Source: Bacteroidales bacterium (GTDB taxonomy: Bacteria > Bacteroidota > Bacteroidia > Bacteroidales > UBA3824). Taken from it: a stretch of 64,000 bases of DNA. Position numbers and translations under genes: made by a program. This document shows positions 38,562 to 47,691 of this stretch, one piece after another. The stretch is from the NCBI GenBank assembly GCA_017417315.1, contig JAFPZK010000078.1, forward strand, positions 62,001 to 126,000, given 5' to 3'. The notes under the pieces were generated by a model that saw only the letters and a program-made list of their open reading frames with translations, did no database searches and was not told the origin of the DNA. Numbering within the stretch: the first letter of the stretch is position 1; every line of letters starts with the position of its first letter.

Positions 38562-38585
38562 TTGACAGAAATTGTAAAAAACATA

Positions 38586-40277
38586 ATGGAAAATCTTACG
38601 GAGCCTAAAACAACAAAAATTAAAATAATAGCGACAGGTGATGTTCACGGTGCAATTTTTCCTTACGACTTTATAGAAAATGAGCCTTTGAACACCTCAT
38701 TGGCTCAGGTCTACACATATATAAAAGAACAACGCGCTGTAAAAAGTCAGGAAGTAATACTGCTTGACAACGGAGATTTTCTTCAAGGTCAGCCTGTTGT
38801 ATATTATTCTAATTATGAGGCATACGACGGACTTCATATATGCTCTGACGTAATGAATTTTATGGGTTATGATGCGGCAAGTATCGGCAATCATGACCTT
38901 GAAACGGGACACGAAGTTTACGACAGGCTTGTAAAAGAATTTAATTTTCCGTGGCTTGCCGCTAATGCCGTAAGGAAATCCGACGGTAAACCGTATTTTA
39001 CACCCTACACCATAATAGAAAAGGGCGGTGTCAAAATCGCGATTTTGGGACTGATAACCCCATCTATTCCGACTTGGTTGCCGGAAAAAATTTGGGAAGG
39101 CATTGAGTTTCGCGATATGGTTGAAACCGCACAATATTGGATGGAAATAATCCGCGAAAAAGAAAAACCTGACATCGTAATCGGTCTTTTTCATTCGGGC
39201 ATAGACAGCACCTACAACAACCGCTGCAACGAAGACTATATGAACGAAAACGCTTCGGCATTAGTGGCTAACAAAGTGCCGGGCTTTGACCTCATAATCG
39301 CCGGACACGACCATCAAGAATGTAATATGGTTATCAAAAACGTTGAAGGTCAAAGAGTTATAATTCTTGATTCCAAAAATTGCGCCCGACTTGCAGCCGT
39401 AGCGTCCATTCAGGTAAAAAAATGCGGAAACAAGCTCATCGACAAAAAAATCACGGGTCTAATTATGGAAATGAACTCCTGCGAACCGGATACCGAAATG
39501 ATGAAGCGTTACAGCGAATATATCAACATGATAAAAAAATACGTATCGAAACCAATTGCCAAATTTACCAGAACGGTATCTTCGCGCGATGCGATGTTCG
39601 GAAATTCGGCATTTGTAGACTTGATACATTCAGTACAGTTGGAGGAGACGGGAGCCGACATATCATTTGCCGCACCGCTGACATTCGACTCTAAAATCAA
39701 AAAAGGCGTTGTCTGTATCCGCGATATGTTTAAACTCTACAAGTTTGAAAATCTTTTGTACACTTTAAAATTAACGGGTCAGGAGGTTTTGGATTATTTG
39801 GAATATTCCTACGGCTGGTGGTTCAATATGATGAGCGACAAGAAAGATCATCTCGTACTTTTTGAACTCGACGAAAAAGGCAACAACCGTACGGCGGGAA
39901 AATTTTACAATTATTCTTCCGCCGCCGGAATCAATTACACCGTAGACCTTTGCAAACCTGCGGGAGAAAAAATCAATATCCTCGGCTTTACCGACGGACG
40001 ACCTTTTGATTTGAACGGCGTTTATAAAGTTGCCGTAAATTCTTACCGTGGCAACGGCGGCGGCGGACACTTAACCGAAGGAGCGCACATAGTTCATGAA
40101 GAACTCTTAAAGAGGATTATCTCGGCAACTGACAAAGATTTACGCTATATTATAATGCGTAACATCGAAGAAAAACATATCATCTCGCCAAAAGCCTCAG
40201 GAAATTGGAAAGCCGTTCCTCAGGATTTTTGGATTAAGGGACGCAAAAAAGACTATCAAGTGATGTATGACAATTAA
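38586..40277 (+). CDS. Cytoplasmic 5'-nucleotidase/metallophosphoesterase (UshA-like)
   Basis: 563 residues from ATG 38586. The calcineurin-like metal-binding motifs are in order: GDVHG, LLDNGDFLQG, IGNHDLE, LFHSGID and IAGHDHQE. A C-terminal 5'-nucleotidase domain (about 330-530) carries GNSAFVDLIHSV and AVNSYRGNGGGGHLTEG, the substrate-stacking region. It should remove phosphate from nucleotides, 2',3'-cyclic nucleotides or related molecules. Unlike UshA and CpdB it has no signal peptide, so it works in the cytoplasm. purT follows 12 bp later, which suggests a purine-related role. The precise substrate is open. Confidence 0.85.
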   Translation: MENLTEPKTTKIKIIATGDVHGAIFPYDFIENEPLNTSLAQVYTYIKEQRAVKSQEVILLDNGDFLQGQPVVYYSNYEAYDGLHICSDVMNFMGYDAASIGNHDLETGHEVYDRLVKEFNFPWLAANAVRKSDGKPYFTPYTIIEKGGVKIAILGLITPSIPTWLPEKIWEGIEFRDMVETAQYWMEIIREKEKPDIVIGLFHSGIDSTYNNRCNEDYMNENASALVANKVPGFDLIIAGHDHQECNMVIKNVEGQRVIILDSKNCARLAAVASIQVKKCGNKLIDKKITGLIMEMNSCEPDTEMMKRYSEYINMIKKYVSKPIAKFTRTVSSRDAMFGNSAFVDLIHSVQLEETGADISFAAPLTFDSKIKKGVVCIRDMFKLYKFENLLYTLKLTGQEVLDYLEYSYGWWFNMMSDKKDHLVLFELDEKGNNRTAGKFYNYSSAAGINYTVDLCKPAGEKINILGFTDGRPFDLNGVYKVAVNSYRGNGGGGHLTEGAHIVHEELLKRIISATDKDLRYIIMRNIEEKHIISPKASGNWKAVPQDFWIKGRKKDYQVMYDN

Positions 40278-40289
40278 CCTTTAAAAAAA

Positions 40290-41471
40290 ATGTTAGAAAT
40301 AGGAACTCATAACAAACCCAAAGGCAAAAAGGCACTTCTTCTCGGCTCCGGCGAATTAGGCAAAGAAGTCGCAATTGAACTTCAACGTCTCGGCGTTCAA
40401 GTAGTTGCCGTTGACAAATACGAAAACGCACCCGCAATGCAGGTGGCGCACAAAAGTTACGTTTTTTCGATGCTTGACTCTGAAAAAATCCGCGAAACAA
40501 TCGAAAAAGAAAAACCTGATTTTATAATTCCCGAAGTAGAAGCCATCGCAACGGAAACGCTCATAGAATTAGAAAAAAAGGGCTACAACGTTATCCCTAC
40601 GGCTAACGCAACTTTTCTGACCATGAACCGCGAAGGCATACGCCGTCTTGCCGCAGAAAAATTAGGAATCAAAACCTCTCCTTACCGTTTCGCTTCGACG
40701 AAAGAAGAGTTCTACAAGGCGGTTGAAGAAATCGGCATACCGTGCGTTGTTAAACCCATAATGTCTTCTTCGGGACACGGACAATCGGTCATCAAAAGCA
40801 AAGACGGAATCGAAAAGTCTTGGCAAATTGCTCAGGAAGGCGGAAGAGTAGGCGCGGGAAAAGTTATCGTGGAAGGTTTCGTAAAATTCGATTATGAAAT
40901 CACGCTTTTGACAGTCCGTCATATCGGCGGCACAAGTTTCTTACAACCCGTCGGACATTATCAAAAAGACGGTGATTATCAAGAATCTTGGCAACCGCAA
41001 CCAATGAATCCTGAAACAATAAAAAAAGCCGAAGACATTGCCGAAAAAATTACGACCGCACTCGGCGGACGCGGAATTTTCGGCGTTGAAATGTTTATCC
41101 AAGGCAACGAAGTAATTTTCAGCGAAGTATCGCCGAGACCGCACGACACGGGTATGGTTACGATGATTTCGCAGGATTTGTCGGAATTTGCCTTGCACGC
41201 AAGGGCGGTTTTAGGACTTCCTATCCCAAATATTGCTTTTCACGGACCCTCGGCTTCAAAAGCCGTTGTCGTAGAAGGCGAAAGCCAAGATATTGTATTT
41301 TCAGGACTTGAAGAGGCGTTGAACATTCCTGATACTTCGATGAGAATTTTTGCAAAACCCGAAGTCAGCGGACACCGCAGAATGGCAGTACTTTTGGCGC
41401 GAGGAAATTCAGTAGAAGAAGCGCGGCAAAAGGTCCAAGAAATGGCAAAAAAGATAAAAATACAAATATAA
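40290..41471 (+). CDS. purT: Formate-dependent GAR transformylase (phosphoribosylglycinamide formyltransferase 2)
   Basis: 393 residues of the ATP-grasp superfamily. PurT makes formyl-GAR from GAR, formate and ATP in purine synthesis. Motifs include [20 protein letters not shown], the central [52 protein letters not shown] and [20 protein letters not shown], all typical of the family, and the length is normal. It is probably co-transcribed with the nucleotidase gene 12 bp upstream. Its last codons are part of a 27-bp perfect inverted repeat that forms the terminator. Confidence 0.96.
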   Translation: MLEIGTHNKPKGKKALLLGSGELGKEVAIELQRLGVQVVAVDKYENAPAMQVAHKSYVFSMLDSEKIRETIEKEKPDFIIPEVEAIATETLIELEKKGYNVIPTANATFLTMNREGIRRLAAEKLGIKTSPYRFASTKEEFYKAVEEIGIPCVVKPIMSSSGHGQSVIKSKDGIEKSWQIAQEGGRVGAGKVIVEGFVKFDYEITLLTVRHIGGTSFLQPVGHYQKDGDYQESWQPQPMNPETIKKAEDIAEKITTALGGRGIFGVEMFIQGNEVIFSEVSPRPHDTGMVTMISQDLSEFALHARAVLGLPIPNIAFHGPSASKAVVVEGESQDIVFSGLEEALNIPDTSMRIFAKPEVSGHRRMAVLLARGNSVEEARQKVQEMAKKIKIQI

Positions 41472-41513
41472 AAAAAGCCCTGATTTTCAGGGCTTTTTTT
41501 ATATTTGTATTTT
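41457..41513. terminator. Bidirectional terminator, 27-bp perfect inverted repeat
   Basis: Arms 41457-41483 and 41487-41513 are perfectly complementary with a 3-base loop (core GCCCTGA TTT TCAGGGC, then A7/T7 and further AT-rich pairs). It lies between convergent purT and the TPR gene and includes the purT stop codon. Confidence 0.95.
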
Positions 41514-41514
41514 C

Positions 41515-43179
41515 TTAGAATCTTGCAGTGGTGCTTTCGCCAATCCAACCGCCGACCGTAACGGAAGTTCCCGGAGTAACTGAGTGCATAAATGCTTCTT
41601 CTTTTTTCGGACAAGAACCCGAATATCTGTTAATCAAAGTCTGAGCCTCTGATGCAACTGACGGGTCAACTGCTTTTGCTTTTTGAAGTTTGTCGATAAC
41701 AACCCAATAAGTTTTGGATCTTTCAAAAGCGTCCTCACCGACAGGATTTGCACCGTACATAATAGCAATCAAAATATAAGGCAAACCGTAGTTAGATTTC
41801 TGAGAAATCGCTTTAAGAGCATACGATTTAGCAGTCGTAACTTGCTTTTTATCGTTATAAATTTTAGCAATATTGTAGTTGTAAACCGCTTTCATAGTAT
41901 CAACCGTTGAATATTCGATTGCTTGTTCCAAATACTTCAAAGCATCATCGTCTTTGCCTTTTTTCAAAAGCATTTTTGCGAAGTTATAACAAGCCAATTC
42001 TGAGGGTTTGCTTTCGATAAGTTTTGCAGTTGCTTTTTCATACAAAGGCAAATCAGTACAGCCTTTTTGGTCAAAAATCTTAACGATTTTTTCAGCCATT
42101 TCAGCATCGTTGGGGTTAGCGGTGAATCTCGGTTCAAAAGCCTTGTTCAACGCACCACATTCAGCAGCCTTGCTGGTAGAAAACATTTGGTCAATAGCAC
42201 CCTGAACCTGTTTTGCGGTTGCAAGTTTCGATTCAGCATCCTTAGCGGCTTTGTCGTTAGCAGGATTTTCAAGTTGTTTTGAAAAATCAGTTTTCTGAGC
42301 GTCCAAAATATCGTTCAACTGCAAATATTTGTCAACAACCACCGAAGCGTCTACTTTTTCAGACTCAAACATACCGAGAGTTGCCTGCATAGCAGTCTGA
42401 ATAACGGCAAGTTCAGTTGCCTTACCGCCTAAATCAACAGCCTTCGACAAAATATTGTACGGCTCCTCAATCGGACTTTTACGGTATTTCAAAAGGTCAA
42501 CACCTTTACGTCCTAAAAGATAAGCCTCACCGTAGTTTTTGCTCGTTGCGGCAAAATATTTGATTCTTTGGTCATAAACCATCATCAAAGTGTCAATCCA
42601 CAATTCCTGTTCCTTGCGGTCAGCGGCCTTAGACATCTTGAATTTCACGATTGAAACACCGTTAGAATAGATGTTTTGGGTACTTTTAGGATAATCTTTG
42701 AAAAGAACCGTCCAAGAAGTATAAGCATCAGCGTAGTTTTGCTGTTTAGCATATTCCTGAAACATAGAAATCATACGCATACAATCTGCGGAATCAGCAC
42801 CGTATTTTTCTTCTCTCATAAGATTTGCGATTTTGTGTCTCTCGCTTAATACGGCAGTCTTCAAATCACCGAGAGTTCCGGCTTTTTGCATATCTTTAAG
42901 TGTCTTAATATCAAATACTTCCAAGACTTCCGCTTCTGCACCGCCGTGTTCAAATTTTTCGATTTCCGACAATCCCGTGTTCATTTTTGCATAAAGATCA
43001 CGGTATTTCGTTTTCAATGCAGGTTTATAAACCGTCGAATTGTTGATAGCCAATTCGCTTGTTGTTTCGGGAAATTTCATGGAGATAACATCTCCGGCAC
43101 TCTGCGACATTGCAGCAGTTCCCGAAAGCAATAATGCTGACAATGAAAGTGCGAAAAGTTTTAATCTGTCCTTTATCAT
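41515..43179 (-). CDS. Secreted TPR-repeat protein
   Basis: 554 residues with a signal peptide (about 1-25, AMSQS). Helical repeats fill the rest. Clear TPR units lie near 380-480 (NFAKMLLKKGKDDDALKYLEQAI, then YNYNIAKIYNDKKQVTTAKSYALKAI). The long middle (about 130-330) is helical without a clear motif. A Ser/Thr/Gly tail with two Trp/Phe ends the chain. It follows an outer-membrane barrel gene and coaX on the same strand, an arrangement recurring in Bacteroidota, where the neighbourhood often contains lptC and surA-type genes. A periplasmic scaffold for envelope assembly is a reasonable guess; no partner can be named. Confidence 0.78.
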   Translation of the reverse strand: MIKDRLKLFALSLSALLLSGTAAMSQSAGDVISMKFPETTSELAINNSTVYKPALKTKYRDLYAKMNTGLSEIEKFEHGGAEAEVLEVFDIKTLKDMQKAGTLGDLKTAVLSERHKIANLMREEKYGADSADCMRMISMFQEYAKQQNYADAYTSWTVLFKDYPKSTQNIYSNGVSIVKFKMSKAADRKEQELWIDTLMMVYDQRIKYFAATSKNYGEAYLLGRKGVDLLKYRKSPIEEPYNILSKAVDLGGKATELAVIQTAMQATLGMFESEKVDASVVVDKYLQLNDILDAQKTDFSKQLENPANDKAAKDAESKLATAKQVQGAIDQMFSTSKAAECGALNKAFEPRFTANPNDAEMAEKIVKIFDQKGCTDLPLYEKATAKLIESKPSELACYNFAKMLLKKGKDDDALKYLEQAIEYSTVDTMKAVYNYNIAKIYNDKKQVTTAKSYALKAISQKSNYGLPYILIAIMYGANPVGEDAFERSKTYWVVIDKLQKAKAVDPSVASEAQTLINRYSGSCPKKEEAFMHSVTPGTSVTVGGWIGESTTARF

Positions 43180-43219
43180 AACATTTTTAATTTTTTAAGA
43201 TTTTAAAATTAGTATAATT

Positions 43220-44512
43220 CTATTGAAATTTACGTTTCACGAACCAAACGTCGTGAGCGGTAACGTTAAAATGCACCAAAAAGTACTTTTCTTTGTACAA
43301 ACCTCCGTCAGTGGTCCCGCGCGTACCTACATCGCAACTTACGTTAAGCAAGAGCGTCCTGATAGGAAATCCGAGACCGAAACTTACACCTTTTTCTTCG
43401 ATGTCATAACCGTTCAAACTTAAATATGTTTCCGTCTTATGGATTCCAAATCTATAGTTGATAGTTTTGTAATATCTTGAAGAATATTTTGCATTTACAT
43501 ATTGAACGCCCAAGCCGTAATATTTATTTTCTTTGAACCCTGAAACATTTTGCTCATAAGGCATTGTAAATTTTTTCCAATCCTGATATTTGTAATCAAA
43601 ATTAATTCTCAACTGTTCAAAAAATTCTGCCGAGACGCCTATTCCGAAACTTTTAGGAACGGTAATTTTTCCGTCATAAAGCGTATCGTTAGCAATAGTA
43701 TCATTATATCCCACAAGCGAATTTCGTGATGTCATCAATAACTGACTTCTTGAATTAAGTTTCGCTTCGCCCGAAAAATATACGCCTAACGCTAATTTCA
43801 AAAACTTTTTCGTCGTGTCTTTTTTAGAGTCGAAACTTCTCTGAACCAAAAAGCCTAAATCGCCTGCCCAACCTCTGATAATATCTTCGCTTTTGCAGGA
43901 GGTCTTTGAATAATAACCCGTGGCAACCGTATTCAAGGAGTCTTCTCTTAAAACATCACCGAAAACGTATTTTCCTTTCACTCCGACGGAAAACATTTTC
44001 AAGAATTTGAAAGTAGTACCAAGACTTACTTCCGAAAGACCGCCTTTACCTTGAAACAATTCAACATACTTTCTCGTATAATCACTCTCCTTAACGGTTA
44101 AAGTGTCCTTACAAAGATAACCTACCGCGCTATAAGGCGAAAGTCCGAAATAAAAACTCCACCAAGGTTTTACGGCAAAACCGCCGGCAAAATATCTGAA
44201 AGTGGCAGTGCTGTTTTTTTGCTTTTTAACCACCGATTCGGTTTTAGTATATTTTACATCAAAACCGACATCAAAAACAAAACGCTGCAAAAGCAAATCT
44301 GCATTCGCTGCGGGGTTTACAGTATTCAAAAAATAAGGTGTACTTTCGGCGATTCCTGCGCCGCCCATTGCAATATTATGACCCGCTACACCCGAAAAAA
44401 TATCGCCTAATCCGTAACGCGAATACGGCGAAGTGGTAAACCGCTGCGCTTTCAACTGACTGAAAGACAGAAGAATAATTAAAATTAAAAATTTAAAAAC
44501 TCTTAGATACAT
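43220..44512 (-). CDS. Outer-membrane beta-barrel protein, Bacteroidota-specific
   Basis: 430 residues with a signal peptide (about 1-22, LKAQ). The mature protein opens with RFTTSPYSRYGLGDIFSG and HNIAMGGAGIA, the typical start of Bacteroidota FadL/PorV-like barrels, followed by alternating aromatic strands and ending in FVKRKFQ with an aromatic last residue. Its start overlaps the coaX end by 20 bp, indicating translational coupling. The conserved coaX-barrel-TPR order suggests a housekeeping envelope role. The substrate is unknown. Confidence 0.78.
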   Translation of the reverse strand: MYLRVFKFLILIILLSFSQLKAQRFTTSPYSRYGLGDIFSGVAGHNIAMGGAGIAESTPYFLNTVNPAANADLLLQRFVFDVGFDVKYTKTESVVKKQKNSTATFRYFAGGFAVKPWWSFYFGLSPYSAVGYLCKDTLTVKESDYTRKYVELFQGKGGLSEVSLGTTFKFLKMFSVGVKGKYVFGDVLREDSLNTVATGYYSKTSCKSEDIIRGWAGDLGFLVQRSFDSKKDTTKKFLKLALGVYFSGEAKLNSRSQLLMTSRNSLVGYNDTIANDTLYDGKITVPKSFGIGVSAEFFEQLRINFDYKYQDWKKFTMPYEQNVSGFKENKYYGLGVQYVNAKYSSRYYKTINYRFGIHKTETYLSLNGYDIEEKGVSFGLGFPIRTLLLNVSCDVGTRGTTDGGLYKEKYFLVHFNVTAHDVWFVKRKFQ

Positions 44513-45236
44513 TGTAATTTAAAATTCTGTTTAGACCAAATGCTACTAAATTTGGCGCTGCAAATATCGTATTTTTTAAGTTCTTAGCCAAAAAAATTGT
44601 GTCCCCACCCGTTAAAATTATTTTTCCGTCGGGGTTATCCCTCTCAAAATCACGTATATAACCTTCAATTTCAAATTTTATGCCGTTCAAGACACCTCCC
44701 ATGACGGCAGAGGCGGTATCGCGGGCAAAACCGGAGAGCCAATCATAGTTTTCTATCAAGGGAAGTTTGGCGGTATGTTCGTTCAACGACTTGAATCTCA
44801 GCCTTATACCCGGTGAAATATTTCCGCCCCAAAATTCTTTTCCGTCTTTTAAATAGTCAAAAGTTATGGCGGTTCCGGCATCTATTATAAGGCATGACTT
44901 TCCTTCAAATTCTGTTGCTGCGCCCACTGCGGCTGCCAAACGGTCGAGACCTAATGCCGCCGGATTGCTATAAAGATTTTTTACCGGTACTTTTGTTTTG
45001 GACGAAAACTCCAAAACGCTCCCGCAAAAGGCTTCCAAAAACTCTTTTATGCCGTCAATAAGAGTGTTTACGGAAGAAAAAATTACGTTTTTTATTTCAT
45101 AATCGCCAAAAATTTTTGATACCTCCGTAATAATTTCATCTTTTTTAGATTTTACTATATTCTTAAAAATCAAATTGTTATATTCAAAAACACAAATTTT
45201 ACAAAATGTGTTTCCAATATCTAAAATTAAATTCAT
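44493..45236 (-). CDS. coaX: Type III pantothenate kinase
   Basis: 247 residues of the ASKHA fold. CoaX phosphorylates pantothenate in the first step of coenzyme A synthesis; type III enzymes are not feedback-inhibited by CoA and use a monovalent cation. The motifs are MNLILDIGNTFCKICVFE (phosphate 1), NPAALGLDRLAAAVGA and CLIIDAGTAITFDYL (phosphate 2), followed by GGNISPGIRLRF. The length is normal. It is first in the coaX-barrel-TPR operon. Confidence 0.95.
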   Translation of the reverse strand: MNLILDIGNTFCKICVFEYNNLIFKNIVKSKKDEIITEVSKIFGDYEIKNVIFSSVNTLIDGIKEFLEAFCGSVLEFSSKTKVPVKNLYSNPAALGLDRLAAAVGAATEFEGKSCLIIDAGTAITFDYLKDGKEFWGGNISPGIRLRFKSLNEHTAKLPLIENYDWLSGFARDTASAVMGGVLNGIKFEIEGYIRDFERDNPDGKIILTGGDTIFLAKNLKNTIFAAPNLVAFGLNRILNYNVSKSF

Positions 45237-45278
45237 TTTTTTTTAACAAAAAAATTAAAATTTTCGGCTGCAATTTAC

Positions 45279-45286
45279 TAAATTTG
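45279..45286 (+). promoter_or_regulatory. Probable promoter -7 element of the receiver gene
   Basis: TAAATTTG lies 31 bp before ATG 45317. No TTTG is seen 19-21 bp upstream, so the upstream half is weak. Confidence 0.45.
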
Positions 45287-45316
45287 CAACATAAAACAGC
45301 ACAAAAAAATATTAAA

Positions 45317-45712
45317 ATGGCAAAAAAAATATTAATCGTCGAAGATGACAAAATGCTCTGCACGATATTTCAAATGTTCGTTCAGGAACTCAACTATGAA
45401 CTTATCGGAACGGTTCATACCGGCACCGATGCGCTTAATGCAGTTGAAAAAGACAACGACATAGACGTTATTTTGATGGACATACATCTTGACGGTAGGC
45501 TCAGCGGCATAGAAACGGCTGCCTTTTTGGAGAAAAACGGTTACGAAATTCCCGTTATTTTCATCACCGGCGACGACAATGCCGAATTGATAGAAGAAGC
45601 CACATTATCAAACGTTTTCGGTTTTATTCTGAAACCTGTTTATATGCGCAACCTCGGTATCGCAATAGAATTTGCGTGTGCTAAATTTGCCAAAATGCTA
45701 AACAAAAAATGA
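45317..45712 (+). CDS. Stand-alone response-regulator receiver domain
   Basis: 131 residues from ATG 45317 (MAKKILIVEDDKM). A longer in-frame reading from 45206 would run through the coaX start and the promoter and is rejected. It is a single CheY-like receiver with the acidic pair at E9/D10, phospho-acceptor D55 in VILMDIHLDG, a Thr in FITGDD and the Lys in FILKPVY. There is no output domain, so it works by protein contact or in a phosphorelay. The nearest kinase in this window is the hybrid kinase 33 kb away. The HLDGRLSGIE pattern is like receivers found in HK-associated signalling of Bacteroidota. Confidence 0.93.
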   Translation: MAKKILIVEDDKMLCTIFQMFVQELNYELIGTVHTGTDALNAVEKDNDIDVILMDIHLDGRLSGIETAAFLEKNGYEIPVIFITGDDNAELIEEATLSNVFGFILKPVYMRNLGIAIEFACAKFAKMLNKK

Positions 45713-45721
45713 AAAGAATTT

Positions 45722-46297
45722 TTACTTCTTGTAAAAATTCATTTCATCAAGATATTCAAATGCTTTTTCGGGCATAAAAAATCTCACGTCCTTTCCATTA
45801 TGAACGGACTGCCTTATAAATGTGCTTGAAATTTCGATTATAGGCGTTTCAACAAGTGTAACCTTCGGGTGATTAACGAGTTGTCCTCCCGAAGAACCGT
45901 TACGCGGAAAAACCAGCACGTTATGATATTGCAGTATTTGTTCATAATTTTTCCACCTATCCAACCTTTCGAGATTGTCAGTACCCATTATTAAATAAAA
46001 CTCTCTGTCAGGATATTTTTCTTTCAGATAAGTAAGTGTGTCAATAGTATAAGAAGGTTTGGGCATACGAAACTCAACGTCGCATGCCCAAAACTTTTTA
46101 TAGCCTTCAATCGCCCGTTTAAGAAGTTCAAGACGGTGATAATCAGGCAGTAAACTTTCTTTCTGTTTGAAAGGGTTTTGCGGAGAAACCACAAACCATA
46201 AACAATCCAATGCTGAATATTCAGTCAAGAAATTCGCTAACATCAGATGTCCGTTATGAACGGGATTAAAAGAACCGAAATACAGTCCTGTTTTCAT
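45722..46297 (-). CDS. nadD: Nicotinate-nucleotide adenylyltransferase
   Basis: 191 residues. NadD joins nicotinate mononucleotide and ATP to give deamido-NAD in the cytoplasm. The nucleotidyltransferase motif is LYFGSFNPVHNGHLMLANF (HxGH within). Later come MPKPSYTIDTLTYLKEKYP, FYLIMGTDNLERLDRWKNY and the C-terminal ISSTFIRQSVHNGKDVRFFMP with the SxxFIR phosphate-binding motif. The gene starts 3 bp after a secreted SPOR-like protein on the same strand. Confidence 0.95.
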   Translation of the reverse strand: MKTGLYFGSFNPVHNGHLMLANFLTEYSALDCLWFVVSPQNPFKQKESLLPDYHRLELLKRAIEGYKKFWACDVEFRMPKPSYTIDTLTYLKEKYPDREFYLIMGTDNLERLDRWKNYEQILQYHNVLVFPRNGSSGGQLVNHPKVTLVETPIIEISSTFIRQSVHNGKDVRFFMPEKAFEYLDEMNFYKK

Positions 46298-46300
46298 TTT

Positions 46301-46909
46301 TTATTCGTTCAATTTGTAAATTGCTTTTGCTTCCTCAGCCTGAGTATAATCCCAAAAAGGTCCGATAGAAAGTCTTTGGAACGAAAGTCCTTCAAACAAA
46401 GCGTCAGCAAATTCGTTAGCCGAACCGGAAGAAACGGCAGCAGGGCTTCTCGTATACTCGTATGACCCCATACGTTTCAATTCCGTGAAAGCACATTGAA
46501 ACCAATGCATAGTACTCGGAGCGGTCGGTTGCGGAAGTTCATTGATTTTTTCCTTAGATTTTTTGTAATAAATTTTTGCGTTAATCGCCTCAACCTCCGA
46601 ATAGAAAGGTCCTATCGTAACCTGACGGTGAGCGATTCCCCACCAAACGGCTTTTGAAAAACTTTTGAGCGAACCCATCATAACTTTTGCTCCGCCGCCC
46701 AAAATTTCTATTTCCTTACGCTTGCTGTCGATTTTCATACGGATATAAAACCAATAAACATCAGGCGTAGGTTCTTTATCAAGAATACCTTCGGGATTTT
46801 CCGAGGTTACTTTCAAAGGCTTTTCGGGGTCAACCGCCGATGCCTTAAAACTACCGCAGAACAACGTCAATGCGGCAAAAAGCAACAATATTTTTGAAAT
46901 TTTTTTCAT
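46301..46909 (-). CDS. Secreted protein with two SPOR-like repeats
   Basis: 202 residues with a signal peptide (about 1-25, KASA). The mature chain is an internal duplication: residues about 51-117 and 134-200 share a WF...IGPF...A..A..Y pattern (IGPF at 99-102 and 182-185, followed by an alanine-rich helix). The VSSGSANEFADALFEGL part also resembles the SPOR fold, whose members bind glycan strands lacking peptide stems at division sites. The similarity to SPOR is by eye only. It is transcribed with nadD (3 bp gap), from a TATCTTTG promoter at 46953-46946. Confidence 0.65.
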   Translation of the reverse strand: MKKISKILLLFAALTLFCGSFKASAVDPEKPLKVTSENPEGILDKEPTPDVYWFYIRMKIDSKRKEIEILGGGAKVMMGSLKSFSKAVWWGIAHRQVTIGPFYSEVEAINAKIYYKKSKEKINELPQPTAPSTMHWFQCAFTELKRMGSYEYTRSPAAVSSGSANEFADALFEGLSFQRLSIGPFWDYTQAEEAKAIYKLNE

Positions 46910-46945
46910 CTTTACTAAAAAAGTTATGTGTTAAGTTTTATTTTA

Positions 46946-47014
46946 CAAAGATAAAAACAAAATTCATACCATTAAAATTTTTTTTGATTTACAGAGAAAT
47001 ATTTTTTAATTTTG
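46946..47014. promoter_or_regulatory. Divergent promoters of the SPOR-like/nadD pair and the lipoprotein gene
   Basis: Plus strand: TTTG (46983-46986), a 20 bp spacer and TAATTTTG (47007-47014), an exact consensus, with ATG at 47045. Minus strand: TATCTTTG (46953-46946) with ATG at 46909; its upstream box is weak. Confidence 0.68.
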
Positions 47015-47044
47015 CCCGAACGTAATTTTAAAATTGTAAAAAAA

Positions 47045-47683
47045 ATGAAAACAAATTTACTTTTAACGGTTTGTTGTTCATTGTTGCTTATGACGGGCTG
47101 TATGGAAAACGGTTCGCAGAAATCCGACGCAAAAAGCAACACCGAAAACAACACCACAACCACCACAACCGATGACGGAAAAACCACTGACGGCGGCTCT
47201 ACCACCGATGAAAACAAAAAGAACGAAACTAAAAATTCGTTTCAGTCTGCAAACGGCAAGTTTTCAATCAACTTTCCTGCACCTCCCGCCGGACCGGAAA
47301 GCAGCATCGAACAAAACAAAGCGGGCTTAATGCAAATTTTCACCTACAAGTTGGTGCTATCAGACAACGCTGGTTATTTTGCTTACTACAAAGACTATCA
47401 TTCGGGAGTAATCACGGATTCTAACACGGAAACGATGTTGAAAAAAGAAGCCGATTCTTTTATGAAAGGCTGCGGCACAACGGTTGCAAAATCTTCGTCA
47501 GAGCGTCTTGACGGCAACAAAGGCCTCTCGTTTTCTGGTACTTTAAACGACACAATCGCTATTAACATGCGTGCGTTTTTTGTCGGAAGGCGTTATTACC
47601 AGTTCGGCACGATAGCCTCAAACTCTGAAATTTCAGAAAAAGATTCAAAAAAATTCATCAACTCGTTTGAAATTATAAAGTAA
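47045..47683 (+). CDS. Lipoprotein with Asn/Thr-rich linker
   Basis: 212 residues from ATG 47045; the in-frame region before it is promoter. The lipobox LMTGC puts the lipidated Cys near residue 19. A low-complexity Asn/Thr/Asp linker (about 25-65) tethers a globular C-terminal domain (about 70-212: GKFSINFPAPPAGPESS, IFTYKLVLSDNAGYFAYYKD, MRAFFVGRRYYQFGTIAS, FINSFEI). This domain resembles the fold of PsbP/MOG1-like and related proteins that are common in bacterial lipoproteins, but the match is weak. Single gene with a strong promoter. Function unknown. Confidence 0.75.
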   Translation: MKTNLLLTVCCSLLLMTGCMENGSQKSDAKSNTENNTTTTTTDDGKTTDGGSTTDENKKNETKNSFQSANGKFSINFPAPPAGPESSIEQNKAGLMQIFTYKLVLSDNAGYFAYYKDYHSGVITDSNTETMLKKEADSFMKGCGTTVAKSSSERLDGNKGLSFSGTLNDTIAINMRAFFVGRRYYQFGTIASNSEISEKDSKKFINSFEIIK

Positions 47684-47691
47684 GAAAATTT

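Larger units (their letters stand above)
38110..38585. other. Long intergenic region between malQ and the 5'-nucleotidase gene
   Basis: 476 bp with no convincing protein gene. It holds the malQ leader and terminator-like hairpin (38276-38306), the minus-strand TATCTTTG (38386-38393) and the plus-strand promoter near 38554. A 17-codon plus-strand ORF from 38341 (MKRQFLISNPLCFTLQR) overlaps the minus-strand promoter and is probably chance. Confidence 0.6.
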
